Below, one piece after another: positions 30,113 through 37,592 of a stretch of DNA of 64,000 nucleotides (positions are counted from its first letter, which is position 1; the number at the start of each line of letters is the position of its first letter). Origin of the DNA: Pseudomonas wenzhouensis. Lineage in GTDB: Bacteria; Pseudomonadota; Gammaproteobacteria; Pseudomonadales; Pseudomonadaceae. The notes beneath the pieces were generated by a model. That model had not been told where the DNA came from. It saw nothing but the letters and a program-made list of their open reading frames with translations, and made no database searches. A program made the position numbers and the translations under genes. The stretch is from positions 3,038,001 through 3,102,000 of the forward strand of contig NZ_CP072610.1 of assembly GCF_021029445.1 (NCBI RefSeq), written 5' to 3'.

Positions 30113-31708
30113 TCAATCCTGCAGCAACACGCCAGGCGCCAGGCGCTGGTCGGGGTCGAAATGCGTGGCCAGGCTGCGCAGCGTGGCCATACCCAGTTCG
30201 CCCTTCTCTGCTGCCAGATAAGGGGCGTGGTCACGACCGACGCCGTGCTGGTGGCTGATGGTGCCGCGATTCTCGGCGATGGTGCGGCTGGCCGATGCTT
30301 TCAAGCGCTGCCAGCGCGCCATGGCCTCGGCGTAGTCGGTACCGGGGCGGAACACGTAGGTGGTGTAGATGCTCGAACCTTCACCGTAGACATGCGACAG
30401 ATGGGTGAACACGTGCACCCGCTCGCCGTCACTGGTCAGCTCGTCACGCAGGCTGGCCTCAACCTTGTTCAGCAGGTTGTCGACATTCGACCAGTCGGTG
30501 GCGGTTTCCAGGGTATCCACCAGGTAGCCGCGCTCCCACAGGCCATGACGCAGGTAAGGGAAGCGAAAGCGGTTCTGCTCCCACTTCTTGCCCAGCAGGG
30601 TGCCGGTGAACACGCCGCCAAAGCCTTTCAGCAGGCGCCGCGCCTGTTTCAGCGAGGCGGCGTTCTGCACCCGGCTGCCGGTGACGCCGAAGGTCAGCAT
30701 GCATTTCTCGTCACGGGCGCCGCGCAGAGCCAGGTATTTCTCCAGCAAGGCGATCTGCTGCGGGTGGCCGGCCAAGGCCAGTTGGGTGCGGGTTTCGATG
30801 GCATTGGACAGGCGCAGCATGGAGAGCGGCACGCGTGCCTGAGCCAGGCTGCGAATGGCACTCAGCGCCTGCTGCCAGTTGGGCAGGAACACCGCGTAAA
30901 AACGCTCCTGCTCGGCCAGGCGACTGATGCGCACGCGCACCTCGGAGATCACCCCGAAGCGCCCTTCCGAGCCCATCACCAGCTCGCGCAGATCGGGGCC
31001 GGCGGCCGACGCCGGGAAGGTGGGAATCTCCAGAGTACCGGCAAAGGTTTCCAGCTTGCCGCCGGCGAACAGTTGCTCGATGCGCCCGTAGCGCAGCGAT
31101 TGCTGGCCGCTGGAACGGCTTGCGACCCAGCCGCCGAGGGTCGACAGCTCCCAGGACTGCGGAAAGTGGCCCAGCGTGTAGCCACGGGCGCGCAGCTGGC
31201 TTTCCACCTGCGGGCCATTGGCGCCGGGGGCGAAGGTGGCGATCAGGCTGTCCTCGTCGATATCCAGCAGGCGCGTCATGCGCTCCAGCGACAGGGTCAG
31301 CACCGGGCGCTGGCCGGCCTGCGGGTTGATGTGGCCAGCCACCGAGGTGCCGCCACCGTAGGGAATCAGGGCCACGTCATGCTGTTGCGCCCAGGCCAGC
31401 AGCTCGCGGATCTGCTCGGCACTTTCCGGGCAGGCGACGCCATCGGGAAACAGACCGAACTCGCCGGAGCGCATCGCCAGCCAGTCCGGCAGGCTCTGGC
31501 CACGGGCATGGCGCACGCGCACCTCGGCATCAACGCAGATCAGCGGGTTTGGGGCCAGACGCGAGGCCGGCACACGCGCCAGCGCGTCCTGCAGGCTGGC
31601 GTCGGCCAGGCGCTGCCCCGGCCCGATCAGCTCGGCGAGAAAGGCCTCGCCATGGGCCGGCAGTTCCACTTCGGTCGCCTCGTCTCCCCATCCGTTCCAG
31701 CGTCGCAT
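30113..31708 (-). CDS. FAD-binding oxidase, alkylglycerone-phosphate-synthase-like (PA3026-like)
   Basis: A 531-residue VAO/PCMH flavoprotein. The FAD domain shows LIPYGGGTSVAGHINP, ATFAPGANGPQVES, STLGGWVASRSSGQQSLRYG and MGSEGRFGVISE; the C-terminal half ends RGTISHQHGVGRDHAPYLAAEKG. These motifs, including the His-rich tail segment, are characteristic of alkyl-DHAP synthase (AGPS), which swaps an acyl for an alkyl chain on DHAP. The start MRRWNGWGDE at 31708 is family-like; ATG 31720 is an alternative. It is followed by the GlpD-like gene with a 2-nt gap and is divergent from the AraC gene. Confidence 0.88.
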   Translation of the reverse strand: MRRWNGWGDEATEVELPAHGEAFLAELIGPGQRLADASLQDALARVPASRLAPNPLICVDAEVRVRHARGQSLPDWLAMRSGEFGLFPDGVACPESAEQIRELLAWAQQHDVALIPYGGGTSVAGHINPQAGQRPVLTLSLERMTRLLDIDEDSLIATFAPGANGPQVESQLRARGYTLGHFPQSWELSTLGGWVASRSSGQQSLRYGRIEQLFAGGKLETFAGTLEIPTFPASAAGPDLRELVMGSEGRFGVISEVRVRISRLAEQERFYAVFLPNWQQALSAIRSLAQARVPLSMLRLSNAIETRTQLALAGHPQQIALLEKYLALRGARDEKCMLTFGVTGSRVQNAASLKQARRLLKGFGGVFTGTLLGKKWEQNRFRFPYLRHGLWERGYLVDTLETATDWSNVDNLLNKVEASLRDELTSDGERVHVFTHLSHVYGEGSSIYTTYVFRPGTDYAEAMARWQRLKASASRTIAENRGTISHQHGVGRDHAPYLAAEKGELGMATLRSLATHFDPDQRLAPGVLLQD

Positions 31709-31833
31709 CGCATCCCCCATTCCGATCAGTACTTATGGCTGCCTATACTAGCCAGCCGCCGATCTCCGTCACTGTCGAATCGGGACAAGCGTTATCGCCA
31801 ATCAAGACAGGCATCGCAGAACAAGAAGAATCC

Positions 31834-32868
31834 ATGGAAAACCTCGGCTATACCTCGGTTCCCGCCCTGCTCAAGTACCTGCGCCAGGCCGAACAGCTCG
31901 GCCTGGACATCGACCGTGCCCTGGCCGCTGCCGGGATTGCCGCGCAGGACCTGGCCGATAATGGCAAGCGCATGCCCAGCGAGGTGCATGAGCGTCTGCT
32001 GGCGCATCTGATCGAGGTGTCTGGCGACCCTTTGTTCGGTCTGCACTCGGCGCGTTTCGTCCAGCCCGGCTCGTGGAGCGTACTCGGCTACATCGCCATG
32101 AACTGCGCCACCCTGGGTGAGGCCATGGGCCGCATCGTGCCTTACGAGAAACTGGTGGGCGACATGGGCACCAGCCGTATCGAAGCCGCCGAGGATCACG
32201 TGCGGCTGATCTGGAGCTGCCGTCATCAGGCACCGGACGTGCGCCGCCATATGGTCGAGAACGTGCTCGCCTCCTGGCTGCTGTACGCCCGCTGGATCGC
32301 CGACTCCGAACATTCGCCGCGCGAAGTCTGGTTCGAGCACGCGCAACCGGCCGCCACCGAACTGGCCGAATACCAGCAACTGTTCGGCTGCCCGGTGCGG
32401 TTCGAACAGCCCTGCAACGCCCTGCTGGTGCCGCTGGACTACCTCGGCGTGCCGCTGCGCCAGGCCGACGCCAACCTGCTGCGCACGCTGGAAGAACACG
32501 CCCTGACCCTGATGGCCGGGCTGGACGACAACGAGCCACTACCGCGCCGAGTGAAGAATGCCCTGCGCCTGCTGCTCAAGGACGGCCTGCCGCGCAAGGA
32601 ACGGGTGGCGGAAAAGTTCGACATGACCGTGCGCACCCTGCAACGACACCTGCAGCAGGCCGGCACCAGCTACCAGCAAATTCTCGACGAGCTGCGCCAG
32701 GAGCTAGCCGAGCATTACCTGCTGCGCAGCGACCTGGCGATCCAGGACATCGCCAGCTACCTGGGTTTCACCGAGTCACGCTCGTTCCACCGCAGTTTCA
32801 AGGGCTGGACCGGGCAGACGCCGGGCGAGTTTCGCGAGAGCCGGCGCCGGGACAACGCGCTGGGCTAG
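31834..32868 (+). CDS. AraC-family transcriptional regulator (PA3027-like)
   Basis: A 344-residue regulator with an N-terminal OruR/ArgR-type (Arabinose_bd) ligand domain (LLKYLRQAEQLGLDIDRALAAAGI, ISCRHQAPDVRR region) and a C-terminal double helix-turn-helix (RKERVAEKFDMTVRTLQRHLQ and IQDIASYLGFTESRSFHRSFKGWTGQTPGEFR). It is divergent from the FAD-oxidase/GlpD-like genes and probably controls them. Its stop codon shares the tetranucleotide CTAG with the stop of the convergent hvfX gene. Start at ATG 31834; the frame is open upstream without a better start. Confidence 0.93.
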   Translation: MENLGYTSVPALLKYLRQAEQLGLDIDRALAAAGIAAQDLADNGKRMPSEVHERLLAHLIEVSGDPLFGLHSARFVQPGSWSVLGYIAMNCATLGEAMGRIVPYEKLVGDMGTSRIEAAEDHVRLIWSCRHQAPDVRRHMVENVLASWLLYARWIADSEHSPREVWFEHAQPAATELAEYQQLFGCPVRFEQPCNALLVPLDYLGVPLRQADANLLRTLEEHALTLMAGLDDNEPLPRRVKNALRLLLKDGLPRKERVAEKFDMTVRTLQRHLQQAGTSYQQILDELRQELAEHYLLRSDLAIQDIASYLGFTESRSFHRSFKGWTGQTPGEFRESRRRDNALG

Positions 32869-33464
32869 CGCGATGGTCGGAAACGCCGCGCCAGCCAGTA
32901 ATCCAGGCTCAACCAGCGCCCTGCCCCGCTGAAGAACAACGCCACCAGCATCACCAGGTAGGTAGCGGCGAACTCGATGCCATTGTTCAACACCACAAAC
33001 TTGCCGCTGCCGGTCAGCCAGTCGTAATTGCCGTGCTCACGCAGAATTGCCCGCGCCCGTTCGAGCTTCTCCGCCGCCGCCAGCACGCGCTCATTGGCAA
33101 AGGGCGCGGATGGGTCGGCAATCGCCTGCCAGCCGTAGGGCCAGTGCACGGCGAAGATCGCCACCAGCATGGTGACGATCAGCGGGATGCTGATCCAGCG
33201 CACGGCAAATCCGAACAGCAGCAGGATGGCGCCACCGGCCTCGGTCAGCGCCGCCGCCCAGGCCAGCAGCTCGGAAAACGGTAGGCCGAGCCCCCAATCC
33301 GGATTGCCGAACCAGGCGGCCGTGGCGTCGATGTCCTTGAGCTTCTGCATGCCGGCCATCCAGAACACCGGCACCAGATACAGGCGCAGCAACAGCGGGC
33401 CGAGAAAATCCAGGCGCCGGCTAGCCTCCAGTGCATCCTGGAAGCGATTGAGCAAAGTGATCAT
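32865..33464 (-). CDS. hvfX: HvfX-type DoxX membrane protein of the RiPP operon
   Basis: A 199-residue DoxX-family integral membrane protein with about four transmembrane helices (LLLRLYLVPVFWMAGMQKL, ELLAWAAALTEAGGAILLLFGF, IPLIVTMLVAIFAVHW, FAATYLVMLVALFF) and a periplasmic loop at ~110-155. It is the last gene of the hvfABCX operon, 5 nt after hvfC. DoxX proteins of this context are annotated as helpers of copper-binding RiPP maturation or handling; their chemistry is not settled. The stop codon overlaps that of the convergent AraC gene within CTAG. It could also be a redox partner feeding the MNIO enzyme, which is inference. Confidence 0.9.
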   Translation of the reverse strand: MITLLNRFQDALEASRRLDFLGPLLLRLYLVPVFWMAGMQKLKDIDATAAWFGNPDWGLGLPFSELLAWAAALTEAGGAILLLFGFAVRWISIPLIVTMLVAIFAVHWPYGWQAIADPSAPFANERVLAAAEKLERARAILREHGNYDWLTGSGKFVVLNNGIEFAATYLVMLVALFFSGAGRWLSLDYWLARRFRPSR

Positions 33465-33469
33465 GGCGG

Positions 33470-34180
33470 TCAGTCCTCGGAAAACGGAAACCAGATATCG
33501 CGCGCCTGCCAGTCATCCAGCAGCGCGCGGGCGTTAGCGAAATAATTGCGATCAGCGGCCAGGCCATGGGCCGTGGCCAACTCCAGCTGCGCCTGCACAG
33601 CTGGCTCGCCAGCCTGCAGGCGCAACGCCAGTTGATAGGCGAATGGCGCCAACTGCATGAAGCGCACCTGATCCTGACGATCACGCCAGACCAGCAGGCA
33701 GGTCGGCTCGGCCGGTGGCTGCGTCGGGCAATGATCGGCACCGATCCTCTGCACCGGCCAGCAATAGGCCAGCGGCCAGGCCAGTGGCGACCAGCCTTGC
33801 GCGGGCAACTGCGCGTCGCTGACATCCAGCGCCAGCTCGACCCACTCGTAGTGCGCCAGCTCCAGCATGAACGCTGGGTCGTCAGGCTCGGCGCGATAAC
33901 CCTGCTGCAGCCAGGCAATGAACTCCTGGCTGATCTCCAGAAAGTACGGTGTGCTCGCCCGATGCTCGGCGAAGAAGGCGCGCAGCAGCCGCTGCCAGCG
34001 CTCGGCTCCGAGAACCCCGCGCAGCACCGGAAAGGCGCCGCCGACCAGGCTGGCGACGTTGTTGAAGAACAGCTCCTCGTAGATCGCCATGCGCTCGCCG
34101 CTAATGCCCGGCAACGGCGGCTGCGCCTCGGGCCGGCGAATACGCGCGGCAAAATCGCGCTGCGATTGCACGCCTTTCAT
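33470..34180 (-). CDS. hvfC: HvfC-type DUF2063 RiPP maturation partner
   Basis: A 236-residue DUF2063 protein. N-terminal residues ~1-95 (DFAARIRRP, AIYEELFFNNVASLVGGAFPVLRGVLG, FLEISQEFIAWLQ) form the helical domain once labelled putative DNA-binding; the remainder is a beta-rich domain (HYEWVELALDVSD...LLVWRDRQDQVRFMQL). In the oxazolin/bufferin systems this protein binds the precursor leader and the DUF692 enzyme rather than DNA. Its ATG overlaps the hvfB stop (ATGA), indicating translational coupling and likely 1:1 partnership. Start fixed by that overlap; a longer open frame would extend into hvfB. Confidence 0.93.
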   Translation of the reverse strand: MKGVQSQRDFAARIRRPEAQPPLPGISGERMAIYEELFFNNVASLVGGAFPVLRGVLGAERWQRLLRAFFAEHRASTPYFLEISQEFIAWLQQGYRAEPDDPAFMLELAHYEWVELALDVSDAQLPAQGWSPLAWPLAYCWPVQRIGADHCPTQPPAEPTCLLVWRDRQDQVRFMQLAPFAYQLALRLQAGEPAVQAQLELATAHGLAADRNYFANARALLDDWQARDIWFPFSED

Positions 34181-35019
34181 GTGCCGTATCTGCTCAGCGG
34201 TTGCGCAGCCTGCTGCAGGCTGCGGATATGCGCCAGCTCGGCATACAGCTCGGTCAGCGGCGGGAAGTTGAAGTCGCGCTCCAGCAGCGTCGGGCGTACG
34301 CCATGCTGCGCATAAGCGCTGCTCAGCAGTGCCCACACCGGGTCGATCACCGGCGCGCCGTGGGTGTCGATCTTCAGGTCTACCGCCTGGTCGTAATGCC
34401 CGGCGACGTGCAGATAGGCGATGCGCTCGCTCGGCATCGCGGCGATGTAGGCCTCAGCATCGAAGCCGAAGTTCAGGCTGTTGACGTAGACGTTGTTGAC
34501 GTCGAGCAGCAGCTGGCAGTCGGCACGCTCCAGCACCGCGCGAACGAAGTCTGCCTCGTCCAGCTCGCCGGGCAGGCGCGCATAGGCCGAGACGTTCTCG
34601 ATGATCAGCGGCCGCTCCAGCACGTCCTGAACGACGCGCACGCGCTCGGCGATGCGCAGCACCGACTCTTCGGAAAACGGCAGCGGCATCAGGTCATACA
34701 GTTGCCCCTCGTCGGCACAGGCCGACAGGTGCTCGCTGTAGGCCAGCACACCATGCTCGTCGAGAAAGCCCTTGATGGCGTGCAACAACTCCAGATTCAG
34801 CGGCGCGAAGCCGCCAAGATTGAGGGACAGACCATGGCACAGCAACGGCCGACGCTCACTCAGAGCACGCAGTTGCTTGCCCAACCGGCCACCGACACCG
34901 ATCCAGTTCTCCAGCGCCACTTCGAGAAAGTCGGCGCCGCTGGCCTCATCGCCGATCAGCTCAGCGAGCAGTCCGCGACGCAGGCCGAGACCGGCGCCGG
35001 TGAGGTTTACGAGGTGCAT
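34177..35019 (-). CDS. hvfB: HvfB-type DUF692 multinuclear non-heme iron oxidative (MNIO) RiPP enzyme
   Basis: A 280-residue TIM-barrel DUF692 enzyme. Metal-ligand-bearing segments visible in order are HGLSLNLGG, YSEHLSACAD, PLIIENVSAY, LLLDVNNVYVN, LHVAGHYD and DTHGAPV, the standard His/Asp/Glu set for two or three iron ions. MNIO enzymes oxidatively convert precursor cysteines to oxazolone/thioamide or 5-thiooxazole groups that bind copper. It follows the precursor gene by 20 nt and overlaps hvfC. Start at 35019 (MHLVNLTGAGLGLRRG) matches the family; a longer frame to 35079 would run into the precursor stop. Confidence 0.95.
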   Translation of the reverse strand: MHLVNLTGAGLGLRRGLLAELIGDEASGADFLEVALENWIGVGGRLGKQLRALSERRPLLCHGLSLNLGGFAPLNLELLHAIKGFLDEHGVLAYSEHLSACADEGQLYDLMPLPFSEESVLRIAERVRVVQDVLERPLIIENVSAYARLPGELDEADFVRAVLERADCQLLLDVNNVYVNSLNFGFDAEAYIAAMPSERIAYLHVAGHYDQAVDLKIDTHGAPVIDPVWALLSSAYAQHGVRPTLLERDFNFPPLTELYAELAHIRSLQQAAQPLSRYGT

Positions 35020-35039
35020 GATCCGCCCTACCCTCGCCC

Positions 35040-35333
35040 TTACTCGCTCTTCTCGCCGCCGCACTTGCCTTCGCCGCATTTACCCTCGGCATCGGCCTTC
35101 TTCTCGGCACCACACTTGCCCTCGCCGCACTTACCTTCCTTGTCGGCTTTCATCTCGCCACCGCATTTTCCTTCGCCACAAGAACCTTCCTGAGCCTTTT
35201 CGGCAGCAGCCAGGCTGTAGCCGCTGGCCAGTTCCTGCGCAGCGAAGGGGTTGCTCGCGGCATGGGCAGTGAACGCCATGGAAGTCAGCAGCGCAGCGCC
35301 CAGGGTGGCAGTCAGGGTATTGAGTTGTTTCAT
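35040..35333 (-). CDS. hvfA: HvfA/bufferin-type RiPP precursor with six EG[SK]CG motifs
   Basis: A 97-residue precursor. Residues 1-26 are a Sec signal peptide (LTATLGAALLTSMAFTAHA, then A-S-N), unusual for RiPPs but typical of this family. Residues ~27-48 (NPFAAQELASGYSLAAAEKAQ) form a leader/spacer. The core, residues 49-97, is three 17-residue repeats, each starting with two adjoining motifs (EGSCG EGKCG; EGKCG EGKCG; EGKCG EGKCG), with cysteines at 52, 57, 69, 74, 86 and 91. EGKCG is the motif modified by DUF692 enzymes. The start has GGAG 8 nt upstream. It is the first gene of a four-gene operon and presumably yields a periplasmic copper-binding peptide; metal identity is inference. Confidence 0.93.
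   Translation of the reverse strand: MKQLNTLTATLGAALLTSMAFTAHAASNPFAAQELASGYSLAAAEKAQEGSCGEGKCGGEMKADKEGKCGEGKCGAEKKADAEGKCGEGKCGGEKSE
35043..35189 (-). repeat. In-frame 51-nt tandem repeats coding the RiPP core
   Basis: Codons 49-65, 66-82 and 83-97 of hvfA are three successive 51-nt units (the last shortened to 45 nt), alike at both protein and DNA level. Each codes two EGxCG motifs followed by a Lys/Glu/Ala spacer. Unit number could vary between strains by slippage or unequal recombination. Confidence 0.88.
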
Positions 35334-35383
35334 GGCATATCTCCATCAGTTTCGAATACGACGCCAGGTTGGCGCCCTCGCAG

Positions 35384-35414
35384 CAATTGACGAGGCAGAG
35401 ATGCGGGCGTTACA
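35384..35414 (-). promoter_or_regulatory. Candidate ECF-sigma promoter of hvfABCX
   Basis: On the minus strand TGTAAC (35414-35409), a 16-nt spacer and CGTC (35392-35389) form a typical ECF-type -35/-10 pair, about 55 nt before the hvfA start codon. It resembles the GTAAC-N16-CGAA sites known for Caulobacter SigF, whose regulon includes related DUF692 clusters. An ECF sigma gene lies 2.6 kb upstream. No transcript data are available, so this is a prediction. Confidence 0.5.
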
Positions 35415-35435
35415 GCGGGCGAAAAAAGTTTTTCG

Positions 35436-35456
35436 CAGCCCGGATGAAATCCGGGA
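35436..35456. repeat. Single REP unit upstream of hvfA
   Basis: CAGCCCGGATGAAATCCGGG is one arm of the REP family seen as pairs at 26545, 28418 and 55639. It sits ~105 bp upstream of hvfA, just before the candidate promoter. Confidence 0.65.
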
Positions 35457-35577
35457 GCGCTTTGCCCGCTACTAGTCGCGGCTACGACTGCATGGATGCA
35501 GGAGGTAGAGCGAAGCAGGATGCCAGAGCCGAAAGCCCCTCCCACAGGCACAGGAACATTCACCGCACCGTGGGAGG

Positions 35578-35746
35578 CGCTGAAGGGCACCTCTAGAAAC
35601 TACCTGCGTTGCCATCGCTGCGTTAAAAACAGGCTCAGAATGCTCATTTACAACACGTAAACCCGAATGCGGGCCCAGCGCCTTCTTCGCCTGTTTGTGC
35701 CTTGCGCTGACTGCCTCGCCTACGTTTTTAGAGGCGCCCTTCAGCG
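35578..35746. mobile_element. MITE-like 169-bp inverted-repeat element
   Basis: The outer ends CGCTGAAGGGCACCTCTAGA (35578-) and, on the other strand, CGCTGAAGGGCGCCTCTAAA (from 35746 inward) are near-perfect terminal inverted repeats. The similarity continues imperfectly inward to GTTAAAAACAGGC / CACAAACAGGC, giving arms of about 57 nt around a 54-nt centre. No coding capacity. The structure fits a miniature inverted-repeat element mobilised by a transposase elsewhere. It lies in the regulatory spacer of the RiPP operon. Confidence 0.65.
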
Positions 35747-35768
35747 GCGAGTCTTTCGATAACCATTA

Positions 35769-35808
35769 GCCCGAACAGCCAGCGCAAACGGTGGATGAAA
35801 AAAGCGTC
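35769..35808. repeat. Left copy of 40-bp direct repeat flanking the IS/PIN-like island
   Basis: Starts GCCCGAACAGCCAGCGCAAA and runs to GAAAAAAGCGTC. It matches 37593-37632 at 37 of 40 positions. The last part with the next 7 nt forms a perfect hairpin GGTGGATGA/TCATCCACC at 35790-35815, a common Pseudomonas intergenic repeat type. Confidence 0.75.
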
Positions 35809-36077
35809 ATCCACCCTATGCGCTGCAGCTCGGTATCGACCGTTGATGTCGACACGTTCCCTCGCGTGCCTTGCACCTTTCCAGTGCCTTTGTGTATACG
35901 TATCCAGTAGTAATGAAAGCGTGAAGTTTGAAGGTCAAGCGAATACGCGCTGGCGCATGCTTCACGCTCTAAGTCATTGAAAGGTTTAAATTTCCCTGAG
36001 TTTAAAGCTGTCATTTTTCGGAGTTATACCGCCTTCCATACTATTGGATTAGCACGGAAGACTATCTAATCACTGCT

Positions 36078-36368
36078 ATGTTTGAGGAAGAATTTGGGCA
36101 TCTGACTATGAACTCTCATTTGGTAACGCAGCGGCCAACTATCTATGCTGACATGAACGTTTTTCGGTACGTCGCTTGTGGTGATATTTCCTTTGTCGAT
36201 CCGGAACGTTTCATTTGGGTTTATTCGCACGTCCACCTCGATGAGATATGTCGAAACGGTAATACCGATGCTCTAGACGGCATGAGAGCGCTGAAAGCCG
36301 TTGAAGTTTGTGATGTCCTGAATGAGCATTTCCAGTCTGCAGGGGACATTAGGGAAGGTCTGAAGTAG
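36078..36368 (+). pseudogene. 5' fragment of a PIN-like/unknown gene truncated by IS insertion
   Basis: An open frame of 96 codons. The first ~91 codons (ADMNVFRYVACGDISFVDPE, YSHVHLDEICRNGNTDALDG) look like the N-terminus of a PIN-like nuclease family protein with the early Asp (YADMNVF). The frame then enters the left end of the IS at 36352, and the final residues R-E-G-L-K and the TAG stop come from IS DNA. The remainder is not found beyond the IS. Base composition is clearly more A/T-rich than the surrounding core genes, which supports acquisition by transfer. PIN assignment is tentative. Confidence 0.6.
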
Positions 36369-37545
36369 CCCTGTATTTCCGGTCAACTTCAGCCCTCGCT
36401 GCTTTTGAAAGCGGGCCGTCGATCAAAATCGACCAGGTAACCCGCTCAGTTCTCCGTTTTTGGCCGCCGCGAGCACCTCGCAGCAGCCATTTTCCGCATT
36501 ACAGGCGTACCTCTCCTGCGGTAGTCAGCAAATGTCGGCGCGCCATCCATAGGTTCGACAGCGCGAACAGCGTCACCAGTTGAGCGGTGTTCTTGGCCAG
36601 GCCACGGAAGCGCACCTTCACGCAACCGAACTGGCGCTTGATCACTCGAAACGGGTGCTCGACCTTCGCTCGCACTTGTGCCTTGGCCTTCTCGATCTTG
36701 CGCTTGGCTTTGTACAGGGCGCTGCGTTTATCGAGCTTCTTGTAGGTGCTGCGGCGTGCTGCGACCTGCCAGATCACTTCGCGGCCAGCATGTTCGGGGC
36801 GCTTTTCGACGCCGGTGTAGCCGGCATCGGCGCAGACGACGTTCTCGTCACCGTGCAGCAGTTTGTCGACCTGGGTGATATCCGCCACGTTGGCTGCCGT
36901 GCCTACCACGCTGTGTACCAGCCCCGACTCATCATCCACGCCGATGTGCGCCTTCATGCCGAAGTAGTACTGATTGCCCTTCTTGGTCTGGTGCATCTCC
37001 GGGTCCCGCTTGCCGTCCTTGTTCTTGGTCGAGCTCGGTGCGTTGATCAGCGTGGCGTCGACGATCGTGCCTTGCCGCAGAAAGAGACCGCGGTCGCCCA
37101 GGTAGCCATTGATGACGGCCAAGATTCCTGCCGCCAGCTCGTGTTTTTCCAGCAACCGCCGGAAGTTGAGAATGGTTGTTTCGTCAGGGATGCGCTCCAG
37201 GCTCAAGCCCGCAAACTGGCGCAGAATGGTGGTCTCATAAAGCGCCTCTTCCATCGCCGGGTCGCTGTAGCCGAACCAGTTCTGCATCAGATGGACACGC
37301 AGCATCGCTATCAGCGGATAGGCTGGCCGGCCACCGTCACCCTTGGGGTAGTGAGGCTCGATCAGCGCAATCAAGCCCTTCCATGGCACCACCCGATCCA
37401 TCTCGATCAGGAACAGCTCCTTGCGGGTCTGCTTGCGCTTACCTGCGTACTCGGCGTCGGCGAAGGTCATCTGCTTCATCGGGATACTCGGGCAACGGAA
37501 TCGGCGTATTTCACCAGAAACGGGGAGTCTTCTTCAGGGTTTCCC
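36352..37545. mobile_element. IS5-family insertion sequence (~1194 bp)
   Basis: The ends read GGGAAGGTCTGAAGTAG (36352-) and, on the other strand from 37545, GGGAAACCCTGAAGAAG: 13 of 17 matching positions. One transposase gene fills the element on the minus strand. Flanking tetranucleotides are TTAG/CTAA rather than a direct YTAR duplication, so no clean target duplication is visible. Confidence 0.85.
36499..37479 (-). CDS. IS5-family transposase
   Basis: A 326-residue DDE transposase, apparently full length. The N-terminal DUF772-type helical domain (TFADAEYAGKRKQTRKELFL, YPLIAMLRVHLMQNWFGYSD, LRQFAGLSLERIPDETTILNF) precedes the catalytic core with first Asp in GTIVDATLINAPSSTK, second Asp in VVCADAGYTGVEKR and Glu in RAKVEHPFRVIKRQFG. 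No frameshift or stop, so it may be active. It points leftward, same direction as the RiPP operon 1.2 kb downstream. Confidence 0.95.
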   Translation of the reverse strand: MKQMTFADAEYAGKRKQTRKELFLIEMDRVVPWKGLIALIEPHYPKGDGGRPAYPLIAMLRVHLMQNWFGYSDPAMEEALYETTILRQFAGLSLERIPDETTILNFRRLLEKHELAAGILAVINGYLGDRGLFLRQGTIVDATLINAPSSTKNKDGKRDPEMHQTKKGNQYYFGMKAHIGVDDESGLVHSVVGTAANVADITQVDKLLHGDENVVCADAGYTGVEKRPEHAGREVIWQVAARRSTYKKLDKRSALYKAKRKIEKAKAQVRAKVEHPFRVIKRQFGCVKVRFRGLAKNTAQLVTLFALSNLWMARRHLLTTAGEVRL

Positions 37546-37592
37546 TAACAATGCAGGAAAAGAGGACAGATTTATTTATGGCACAGCAAGCA

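Noticed and set aside
35330..35596. Short frames on both strands upstream of hvfA
   Set aside because: They overlap the candidate promoter and REP DNA, with no ribosome site or family likeness.
36580..37548. Open frame on the + strand inside the IS
   Set aside because: Antisense to a complete DDE transposase and runs across the IS end; no motif.
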